DNA from: Planctomycetales bacterium ZRK34 | GTDB taxonomy: Bacteria > Planctomycetota > Phycisphaerae > Phycisphaerales > Zrk34 | NCBI GenBank assembly: GCA_014873095.1 | Contig: CP050848.1 | Span: 930,001-994,000 of the forward strand | Length of the DNA: 64,000 nucleotides | Direction: 5' to 3' | Part shown: positions 50,055 through 59,900 of the stretch, in pieces | How positions within the stretch are numbered: position 1 is the first letter of the stretch | Layout: each line of letters begins with the position of its first letter | Position numbers and translations under genes: made by a program | Notes under the pieces: model-generated | Seen by the model: only the letters and a program-made list of their open reading frames with translations | Databases searched by the model: none | What the model was told of the DNA's origin: nothing

Positions 50055-52409
50055 TCAATCCAACAATGCTCGTTCAACAACGATACGATCACCATCTTCA
50101 ACGAAGATGGGACCACCATATGTCTCATAGGTCCAGTCATTGATCGCCTCAATTGCTCCAGCAATCATTAGACCTCGCTCACTCCCTAATGCTTCCAGTT
50201 CATCCCGGCACCACCCATCCTGTTTGATAAGGGCTTCGTAGATCTCATGGAATCGTTCGGGCAAGCCATCATAACCACCTTGCGGTTCCGTATCAGCCGC
50301 ATCAGACGACTCCACATCGTCTGTAACTGTAGTTGACTGTGAAGGCAATTCAGGCTCCATCGTCATAGCAGTCCCCGTAACTTCATCAACACTCTCCTCG
50401 ACACCCATCGCATCAGCAAGTATTGCCGATACTTCACGGCTCTGTTGCATGATCTCTGCTATAGCGCCACGATCCAAATGGAACTCGATCTCATTTTGAC
50501 CCGTGGTGGGGATCGCCTCACCGGCACGCCGACTCCCCCCTGCCTGCACAACAGTTACAGGCTCGTCCGATTTCAGGGATTCCAGTGTGCTTAAGGCTGC
50601 ATCTACATCTGACTCACTCATCCCAAGCGTACGGTAGCATTTTCTTACTGATCGAATCTCCTCTTTTGTAATAATGCCATCCGCAGCGATAAGCGCGATC
50701 AACATTTTGCCGATTGCCTGCTTCTGTTGTGATTTCAACCCGGTGGCAAGCTTCTGGAGCCCCTTCATGTCAGGACCGTCGTGGATTAACACTGCCTGCA
50801 TGGATTCGAGCCGACGCCGCTCCTCTGCATTGAGCTGAAACCACTTCTCGACATTCTGTGCAATAACGGCGAGTTCATCAGGATGAATTTCACCATCTGA
50901 TGCTGCGACGGCTAAGCCCAATCGCAACATGCATAGCGCCGCTTTGTATCTCCCCGGGTTCACCTGCTCATCATACATACGGAGGAACGGCGCAACGACG
51001 TCTTCTCGCTTGTACGAACTGACAGCAATTCTGGCATCAGGTTCAAGGCCGTATCCGATGTGCTCGGCTGTTACACACAGCTGGCGACTTTGAGTTGGCG
51101 TCAGTCGATCCCGATGTTCTGCGCCTACCAATGGGGCGAGTTTATGTACTGGAATCAGCGCGAAGCCTTCTTCTGTAGTATGATCATCCACAATTCGGCA
51201 GAACTGCTGAGTCAAAGGGTGATCCGTGCCATTGCGTAGTTCCTCTGGCATGGCTTCCCAAGCCTCGGGGGTAAGTTCCGAGTCCCCTTGCTTCTGAACA
51301 ACTGAACTGAACTTCCGTAGCTCATCGACGCACTGATTCCAGATCGTTGATAGAGATTTTAATTGACTTGACCGCCCCATCGGATTGGTGCCTGTGCAAC
51401 AGACCTGACCTATCACCGCGCTTGCGGTCGTATAACGGTAGGCTCGATCTCGGGCAGAAGATTCGAGCGTGAGGCCCTGATGATACCGCTCTCTGTAATA
51501 CTTACAGAACAGTTCTTTGAATTCATTGCCCACACGATTGGTCACGACACTACGCTGAGATTGTGGCAATTGCCCTGCAACAATGAATGCCGCCCATTCA
51601 GAAAGCGGGCGTTTCTGGGTTGCAAACCAGCAAAGCAATGACGCGAGCTTATCTTCGTTCCAATAGCGACCACCCTCTGCCAGAGATTGAATCATTTCTT
51701 CAGTGAACGCCTCTGGATACGCCACGCTAAGAAACCAGAGGAAGCCCGCTGTGTAATTCTCAAAACTACCGGAGTATTGTTCACCACCTCGATGAAGTTG
51801 TCGCAGTCTCAATACTTCAGCAATAGCAGTCTCATGATCATGCTGATCTACCAGAGTACGCCGTTCCAAACCGTAGAAGAACACAAAAGCGTAGCCGATC
51901 TCGCTAGGCAGTCGTATACGCCCTTCGGACATCCAACTCAAATACACAAATCTCTGAGTCGGATCCATGTTGTGATATGAAGGCCAATACGGCAAACGTT
52001 GGGTTTGATAGCCGGGCTTGCGACTCACTGGGTCGCGCGGGTCCATTGATGAGGGTTCATCAACGCGTCCACTTGATCGATTGGCAAGATAGGTCAGGGG
52101 CTGTGAGATGGTAAAGCCATCAATTTCCACTGATTCTTCGCAACCAACCCATCGTAGAGGTATGCGAGCCTTTTGGGCGGCTTCGCGCTGTTCCGCGAGA
52201 GCCTTGCTGGCGGAGTTCACCGCCTGTACCGAAGCAACTGCGGCACGCTTTGTGGCATTTGTTGCGACACGCCCGACTGTCTTGCCTGTCTTCCCAACGA
52301 ATCGCTCGATCCGGGCCGCCTTCTCTGGATCTTCTTGACGCCACTGTAGATAGGCGATGGACAGGCCCGCAGCCGCTGCCAAAAACAAAATACCAAATAT
52401 CCACGCCAT
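50055..52409 (-). CDS. TerB-N / TerB / TerB-C domain membrane protein
   Basis: About 784 aa. N-terminal transmembrane helix (MAWIFGILFLAAAAGLSIAYLQ), then a TerB-N domain (about 120-330: LPYWPSYHNMDPTQRFVYLSWMSEGR, EIGYAFVFFYGLERR), a TerB-like domain (about 500-620: LCMLRLGLAVAASDGEIHPDELAVI, MLIALIAADGIITKEEIRSVRKCY, a pair of D/E-rich repeats), and a C-terminal part of TerB-C type (QNEIEFHLDRGAIAEIMQQSREVSAILADAM; final EAINDWTYETYGGPIFVEDGDRIVV). TerB proteins are linked to tellurite and stress resistance and may sense metal or membrane stress. Start 52409 (GGGGG 6 bases before) is preferred over 52433. Confidence 0.85.
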   Translation of the reverse strand: MAWIFGILFLAAAAGLSIAYLQWRQEDPEKAARIERFVGKTGKTVGRVATNATKRAAVASVQAVNSASKALAEQREAAQKARIPLRWVGCEESVEIDGFTISQPLTYLANRSSGRVDEPSSMDPRDPVSRKPGYQTQRLPYWPSYHNMDPTQRFVYLSWMSEGRIRLPSEIGYAFVFFYGLERRTLVDQHDHETAIAEVLRLRQLHRGGEQYSGSFENYTAGFLWFLSVAYPEAFTEEMIQSLAEGGRYWNEDKLASLLCWFATQKRPLSEWAAFIVAGQLPQSQRSVVTNRVGNEFKELFCKYYRERYHQGLTLESSARDRAYRYTTASAVIGQVCCTGTNPMGRSSQLKSLSTIWNQCVDELRKFSSVVQKQGDSELTPEAWEAMPEELRNGTDHPLTQQFCRIVDDHTTEEGFALIPVHKLAPLVGAEHRDRLTPTQSRQLCVTAEHIGYGLEPDARIAVSSYKREDVVAPFLRMYDEQVNPGRYKAALCMLRLGLAVAASDGEIHPDELAVIAQNVEKWFQLNAEERRRLESMQAVLIHDGPDMKGLQKLATGLKSQQKQAIGKMLIALIAADGIITKEEIRSVRKCYRTLGMSESDVDAALSTLESLKSDEPVTVVQAGGSRRAGEAIPTTGQNEIEFHLDRGAIAEIMQQSREVSAILADAMGVEESVDEVTGTAMTMEPELPSQSTTVTDDVESSDAADTEPQGGYDGLPERFHEIYEALIKQDGWCRDELEALGSERGLMIAGAIEAINDWTYETYGGPIFVEDGDRIVVERALLD

Positions 52410-52492
52410 AGCGGCCCCCCAGCACAATGTCATCTTTATGGACCACTACCAGATTAACACGCTTCTGTGGCAATGCCAATAGACGGTCTCAC

Positions 52493-53182
52493 TCAGTTCC
52501 GGGTGGTTCGGGCACCCAGCGTTGAGGCGTAGGCGGTGAATTGTCGGGGTGACGATGCGGGATAGTTCGTGTGCAAGGTGAAACGGGCACGGGTCATGAT
52601 ACCGGTCTGTCTCGGTGTCACGATCAGTTCATACACGCGGCCGGGTTCGAGCTTTTTGAGTTCGACTTCGAACGGCCCGTCGCCCGCATCCACGGAGGTG
52701 ATGTCCACCGGGTCGCCAATGACGGTTGTAATGTGAATCGTCTTCGGCGCGGGCGATTCCTCGCGACGCCAGAACACGCTGAACGGCTCAATCTCCAACA
52801 CCTTCGGCACCATCACGCGCATCGTCAGATGCATCTCCGGCTGGACCGGGTCGTCGCTGAACACGCGGATCGTCTTCAGCTGCGCCCCCGTGTATCGGCC
52901 GAACTCGAACGACGCCTCGATCCGCCCGTGCTCGCCAGGCTCGTAGCGTTGTTGATCCAGCTTCGTCGTGATGCACCCGCAAGAGGTGGTGACACGCGAG
53001 ATCGTGATCGGCGTTTTTCCCTCGTTGACAAACTCAAACACCGCCGAAGCCGACTCATCTACCGGCCTCGCCTCGATCCGCACCTCACGCCGCCCCCAAC
53101 GCAACTGCCCCCACGCCGGTTTCGATACAACACCCATTATACTTGCTGCCACCATGATTCGTGTTAATGAATCCCGATTCAT
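52493..53182 (-). CDS. Exported DUF1573 protein
   Basis: About 229 aa. Signal peptide MNRDSLTRIMVAASIMGVVS, then a DUF1573 (Ig-like) domain: VFEFVNEGKTPITISRVTTSCGCITTKLDQQ, with the Cys-Gly-Cys that marks the family, and FGRYTGAQLKTIRVFSDDP. A second beta-rich part extends to the end (VDITSVDAGDGPFEVELKKL). DUF1573 proteins are common in planctomycetes and Bacteroidetes; function unknown. GC-rich like the backbone, which makes it distinct from the LRR gene next to it. Confidence 0.85.
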   Translation of the reverse strand: MNRDSLTRIMVAASIMGVVSKPAWGQLRWGRREVRIEARPVDESASAVFEFVNEGKTPITISRVTTSCGCITTKLDQQRYEPGEHGRIEASFEFGRYTGAQLKTIRVFSDDPVQPEMHLTMRVMVPKVLEIEPFSVFWRREESPAPKTIHITTVIGDPVDITSVDAGDGPFEVELKKLEPGRVYELIVTPRQTGIMTRARFTLHTNYPASSPRQFTAYASTLGARTTRN

Positions 53183-53315
53183 AGCAAAGCACCTGCCAAA
53201 ATATAAATCGCAACACATATACGTCTTAGACAATCTTAATCTTCTTTTACAGCAGATCATAGCCTCAATATTCTGTCCACACATCCTTCCGGATTTGACT
53301 CCACCAATAGTGCGT

Positions 53316-53942
53316 TTATTTGACCACATTCACAGACGGCAATTTTTGCCGCAACAATTCGATACCACTATCAGTAACATGCGTCCGCTCAGCCAACACC
53401 CAGCGCAACTTGTGATTTTCAGCGAGCCACATGAGGCCTTGATCGCCAATGTTAGTTCCTGCTATTTTAAGCGTATCTAACATCCCCATCTCTGCAACAA
53501 CAATAATTGCTTGATCTGTTATTTGGGTATCATCTAATCCAAGATAAGTTAAATTGCGCAACGGTGCTATAGATTTGAGCCCCTTGTCCGTAATCTGAGT
53601 ACGACTCAAATCAAGCACCTCAAGCGAATTTAGCTTTGCCACATATTCAACTGTATCATCATTAACATTTGACCCATCCAGTGCCAATTCTTTTAAATGC
53701 TGATAACCCGAAAGCTCTTTCCATTCACTTTCATTTAATAACATATTACTTAACCGCAAACCTGTAACATTCTTTAGGTCATCATATCCAACTAGATTCT
53801 GCGAAGATTCTTGGACGCGTTCAAGCAGCCTCTTTTTATCGTGTTTTTTACTCACAGCAACAAAAATAATGAGTAAGCACATTGCCACAAGAAACAAAAC
53901 AATATATTTCATTTCATAAACACCATGTTTAAATCTATTCAT
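53316..53942 (-). CDS. Small membrane-anchored leucine-rich-repeat protein
   Basis: 208 aa. N-terminal transmembrane helix (MKYIVLFLVAMCLLIIFVAVS), then at least five LRR units of the type LxxLxLxxTQITDxGLxxIAxLxN (HLKELALDGSNVNDDTV, SLEVLDLSRTQITDKGL, NLTYLGLDDTQITDQAI, MLDTLKIAGTNIGDQGL). AT-rich, unlike the DUF1573 gene on one side. It is 13 bases downstream of the RHS gene on the same strand, so it is probably co-transcribed with it. A role as an inhibitor of, or partner to, the RHS tip is only a possibility. ATG 53942 is used; ATG 53912 is also possible. Confidence 0.7.
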   Translation of the reverse strand: MNRFKHGVYEMKYIVLFLVAMCLLIIFVAVSKKHDKKRLLERVQESSQNLVGYDDLKNVTGLRLSNMLLNESEWKELSGYQHLKELALDGSNVNDDTVEYVAKLNSLEVLDLSRTQITDKGLKSIAPLRNLTYLGLDDTQITDQAIIVVAEMGMLDTLKIAGTNIGDQGLMWLAENHKLRWVLAERTHVTDSGIELLRQKLPSVNVVK

Positions 53943-53955
53943 GTATGGCCCTAAC

Positions 53956-56900
53956 TTATTGCAGTATGATTGCCCCCCCCATTGAACCTGTAACGGATAT
54001 ATAAATTTCAGCTCCTACGTACGTATTAACGCCAGCGCGTATACCATAGTCAAAATTAATTGGGTCATCAGTTTCAAACGACGCCTTAGCATATGGGTTT
54101 ACGACAAACACAGCACCAGCCTTACCGCCTATTTCCACTGACACACCACCACGCACACCAGACTCACAGGCTGGTAGATCAGAGGTAAAACTGTAACCCA
54201 CCATATCCCCCTCATTCAACCCAACATTATTATTCTTTGCAAATCCTGGCTTGCCTTTCTTGCCAAGATGTGGCTTCGCTATCTTCTTCCAAGGCGATTT
54301 GACATTGCTACGTCTTTTCTCAAACCCCTTGTTGCCACCGGCTCCCACACCTGCCCGAGCTTGAAAATTAACTGAGGTATCAAAAGTGAACTGCATGCCA
54401 ACTCTACCCGTATCCTTATGACAACACTGTTCGACACAGCCATTTGCCGTAAATGTAACATCCCAACTACCCCATGGAGTAGGAACCCAAAATAGTGTGT
54501 ACGAAGGAAGGCCATAACAACCCGCATGGGCTTTATCAAATGTAAAAGATCCCTTGAATATATTTAGCCATGAATCTGCTGACACACTAGTGTTGCTATA
54601 ACTTGGTGGAGGACCAGCATCAGGAAATGGAGGCTGAGCCGGGCCATTTGTCGGGAAACCAACACCATAACGATACCCATATGGGTCCATAGCACTTACG
54701 ACCCTACCGCCAAGATAACTATACATCGACATGCCATCGACATACCCCATCGGGTCGCGCTGCATGAATCTTCCGAACCTCGGATGCAATTCACGAGCGC
54801 GGTTGTAGATAAGGTTGAGTTCTTCGTCGTGGAACAGGCCCTGGTGGCCGATAGGATTCAGGGCGAAGCCGGTGGCGTCGCGGAAGGACGAGTAGCGTGA
54901 ATATGTCACCAGCGGATCGTTGAAGGGAAGCTGTCTGCCGTAATTCTGTGACAATTGGGTCAAGTCTCCAATATCCACAGAACCAGTACCATTGAGGTCG
55001 GCAACATAATCCGCTGGCCCGCCACCATATTGAGCGTTTAGAATAGCAAGATCATCATCATCGACGACCCCATCGTCATTGAAGTCAGCCTTAATCCAAC
55101 CGTGGCTGAAGACGTGGCGTTGGCCGTAGGGGTCGTACTCGTAACGCTCAATTACACGACCAACGGAATTAAGTACAGCCACCACACTGTAGTTGGCGTC
55201 GTGTATTGAGTAGAAGAATCGCTCGCATAGATTCTCTTTGTCCGTTTCCGAATTTGCATTCCACGGATCCTGGTTGACGCCGATCTGGACGAGTTCGTCG
55301 ATGTACTGCAGACCCCAAACAAACTGCTGAGTCACCTGGTCGGAGCCATCACGGGTTTCGACGAGCTGTTGGCCGTTATAGTAGTAATGATCACATGCAG
55401 CAAAGTCGGAAGTTGGGATATTAATACCGTACTGGTCTTCAACCAGATTGTCGTTGGTGTCGCGTGCCAAATCGACTTGTTTCTCGATGCGGCGGCCGAG
55501 GCCGTCGTAGCGCATGACGTCGACAATCGAGCCCTCGATGATCGGGCCGAGGGCTACATCCCCGGCACTATCAGAACTGGTACGATATGCTTTTTTGACC
55601 ATCACGAGGCGGTTCCACGCATCGTACTTGTAGGCGAACACACCATCATAGACAAGGTTGCCAGCCACGTCGTGGAGCGGATCACTGCCTGTGGAGTTGG
55701 CCAGCGGGGCATTGGAATCGGCGTCCAGCGTGAAGTTTTCGATGTGTTCGGTGGTTTCATAATTTCCGTCACCATCCGAATCGGATCGGATGATGACATC
55801 ATCGACCTGAATCCCCAGGTGGCCACCTGCAAATCCGATCATGCCGCCGGTAATATCGTGATAAGGCGACATATAGGCATAATTATCATCGTCCGGCTCT
55901 TCTTCATCAACACCCCACGTGGTGTTATTCCAACCAGGATCAGTGGCTGATGCAAGGCAATAAACACGCACAGTTGATCCATCGTTGATGATGCGGTACC
56001 AGATCGGAACCGTGTCGTCTATCGTCGCCGGCATGAACTGATCCCGCCGCTCTGAAGTCACGGCTACCGCCGCATCACCATCGATGACTTCATAACCTGA
56101 AGGAGCTGATGGGTCGCTGCCCAAACTTAACTGCAGTTCATCAAAGTCGTCCTGGTCGTGTAAATCAAACACCAACCGCAAGCTCGCGCTAGTACCACCG
56201 ACCGGGCGCACGGCGGAAAACTTCATATCGAAATTATTCAGGCGCAGATTCTCCAGCACGATGGGAGAACGCAAAGATTCCTGATCACCTCCGGGAGATG
56301 CCAAACAATCACCGTCGGTCTTGATACCTGGTTTGTGGTTCATCCACTGCACGAAGTGCGTTTTCCACCGCCCCATGGAGTTGGTTGTTTCAGAATCCGG
56401 AAAATTATAAAAGATTCTAAATTGGGTGTTAACAACATTGGTATACAGGCCCACACGACCAGATGGGAACCCGCCGGGGAAATCATACGCCGGCAACTGC
56501 ACAGAGCCCCGCTTGCCGCCACCGTACAACCAATACTCTGATCCAGGATTGACTGTGGCAGAGAACGAGGCCACGACAGACCCTTTGTTACCGTTGACCA
56601 CATGATAAAGCTTCTGACTATTATCCAGATCATAAACCTGCAGCCAATAATCGGCACTTGATTTATAGCCGAACACGATGCCAGCCTGACCATTACTGGC
56701 CTGAGCATCAAACTTCACACGAACAATCCATTTAGACGGCCCCACGTCTTCACCAAACAAGAGCACCGCCCGGGACTCATCCTCGGGAACACTATCGATG
56801 GTATCTTGACTGACTGAGGTAATAGTCATCCAGCCATTGGCAATGTCCCATTGGTCTGTTCCGCCTTCATTACTCCACCAATCATGCGTGCCAGACGAAT

Positions 56901-59900
56901 TCATATAGTCTGACAGGGCAGTTTTTGCCTTGTCGCCATTTGCGTTGCGCTGAACGTATTCATTGGCAGCGTTCGGCGCATGCTCCACAATGTCTCCATT
57001 GGTGCGCTGCTGAACTTCTAACTGATTGCCAAGGGCGTCAAGGGTCCACACTTGCTTGCGGACGTTCCACGGCCAATCGTCAACGACGGGCGGATTGGCG
57101 GTTGTATTCAGACGGCCGGACTTGTACGCCGTGAGGCGATGCAGATTGTCGTAGCTGTAGGACTGCGATTCACCGCGATAGATCTGCCGATCGGCGTAGA
57201 GTCGATTGGACGCGCGATCGTAACCGTGCTGGGCCTGCCAGAGGGCGACTTCGTTGCCGGCGCCGGCGGAGTAGTCGTCCCACTGCTGGTTGATGATGCG
57301 GCCGAAACGGTCGAAGCCGGTGTAAGTCGCACTGGTTGTGTCGTAATAGTTCAGACGCACGTCGGGCGTCGGATAGTCTTTCATCACGACGCGGCCGGAG
57401 CCGAGGTAGCTGTAGTTGACAATCGAAGCGCCTGCCTGACCAGTACCATCATCTTCAGCCAAGCCACTAATACGGGAGACATGCTCGTCAATATCATCGT
57501 GGCCATTATATAGATTATGGATATTTCGACCGTTGGGGTAGGTGATATATTTGAGTCGATGGCCTGCGGTGAAAACGCTATTCGCCGCGGTCTCATCATA
57601 ATTGAATATAATCCGCGGCGACCCCGTTATAGGGGTGGTGTCCACTGCCGAGTCGTGGTCTTGATACTCGGTTTTTACCTGCCCCAAACCGTTGTATGCG
57701 TATTTCACCTGGCTGGTGATCGTTGTTCCCGCATCGGAATAGGTCGTGATGTTTTCGAGCTGACCGAGCGCCGTGTAGGAGTAATCGACCCGCTGATCAC
57801 CATCGACCGCGCCTACGGTGACATTCTGCTGTGTACGGCGACCGGCATCATCATAAACATACGTCAATTCAATGCCGCGCTGGTCCTTGCGCGACTTGAG
57901 TGAACCATCCGCGTAGTAGGTCATTTCCACACGATCGTAGCCGCCTCCCTCCGTGAACACCTTTCCAGTTTCGTCGACATCGTTGCCGCTATCCGGGTAA
58001 ATGATACCTCGCAACAAATTGTTAGAGGCCACTAACGATCCATTGTCTGCGAGCTCAAACGAATAGACATATCTGGTTTCCTGTTTATCGGATGTGTCGC
58101 CATCGGCATTAGGGTCCAATGCAGTTTGGTAACGCACCTGCGACGCCGCAGTGTAATCAAACTTTGTCACACGATCCTTGTCTGCGTTTGTTCCCCCGCC
58201 AATACCTGTCACGATACCTGTTTGTGTGTTTACTGCACAATCGTCATGACCTTCCACCAGATATACACGACGTCCCAATGCATCATAGTATATTTGCGTT
58301 TCGGCACCCTCAGGATCTGCGACTGAACTCTGACGTCCTGCGTCGTCATAACTGATAGTCGTGATAAGAACATCACCTGGTGGATTCGGTGCCTCCTGTG
58401 GCCGAGTGAATGCCGCGCCATCGTTGTCACCGTAGTCTGCAACATACTTCGGCCGATGTGCATCATCATACCAGGTAGCCGTGTAGCTTATCTGCGCCTT
58501 GGCCATGTTATCCGACAACAGACCATGATACACACTGGTCTCGTCAGCATTGTGATTTCGTGTATATGTTGTTGTCAGAATCACATTGCCCGCATCATCG
58601 TATTGATTAACAGATTCAAGTAAAACAACATCCTCAGCGCCTTCCACAACACCGCCATCCACACTGGTTCGCCAAGTACGTTCTACGCGCCCAGCGTTGT
58701 CATACCGCATCTTCGTAAAACCACCAGCGGGCTCACCAGTACTGATCCGGCGACCGATCTCATCGTAAGCGTAGGTAGTTTCCATATAGTTACCGGTAAC
58801 ACCACTGGACACTTCATAAACACGAACAGCAGACAGCCGCCCCGAAGTGTCGTATTCATTCGACTGTTTGGCTAACAACGTAACTTGAGCATCGTTGCTC
58901 TGAGTCTCAGTGCAGACCAGATGACCACTTACATCATATGTTTGTTTGACAATAGGCCCGACATCCGCTGTCGGCCCCGGCGTTGATGTTTTGTAACGCT
59001 CAACCAACTCTCTATAGAGAAAGTGTCCCATACCATCATCTACAAGAGGCCCATCATAGGCAACATCATTATCAACATATGTGTACGATACTGGGTCTTT
59101 TGCAGCTATCCGTTCGCTACGTGTCACATACTCACGCGGATCGCCGGTGCCATCACGTGCACTGTCGTAGTAATACGCAGCAACCTTGATCATGTTGTTC
59201 GTGCCACCGGCCGACGGGTCTGTTCGGGTAGCGCCGGCATCATTAGTTCCGCGCCACTCGGAGAGCACACGTCCGCCATCGTCATAGACTCTGGCGGTGA
59301 TGTCGCCGATGGTGTCCTTTTCGCACAACGTGACCCCTAATGCCTCGTCAAATGACAGCGCTTCACTCTGATAGTAGTTCCCGATGCCATTATCGTTAGC
59401 CAACACCCCTAGCATGTCCCAATCCAACCCAGACAAGTTGAAATATGTCCGTGTTACAATGGCACGTCCTCGCCAGTCATACGCATACGTCGTCCGGGAC
59501 AACTCTGTTAGTTCTTCATCGCCAGTTGGAGGCGCCTGTTCATCCCATGTGGCCGTTGTCGACGCCTGAGATTGTCGTACAACATTGCCCTGACCATCAC
59601 GCCATGTGACCTGGATCGGACCCGATGATGTCGAGTGCGGATAGATACGCAACTCTTCATAGCTCTTGCCCGTTTCTTCTTCGAAACCATAAACGTAATA
59701 GGTTGACTTACCTTCCGGATCAGTCTGACGAATTATGCGTCCAGCTGCGTCATAAAACGTCCTAGACACAATGTCTGGATCCACATCTTCACCGTCGAGA
59801 TCCATATCGATGTATGTCTTGACACGGCGCCCATTAGAATCGTATCCATACCCCGTCTGCTGCAAATAATGCTCCTCTAGCCCTTGCCCCAAATCAACCA

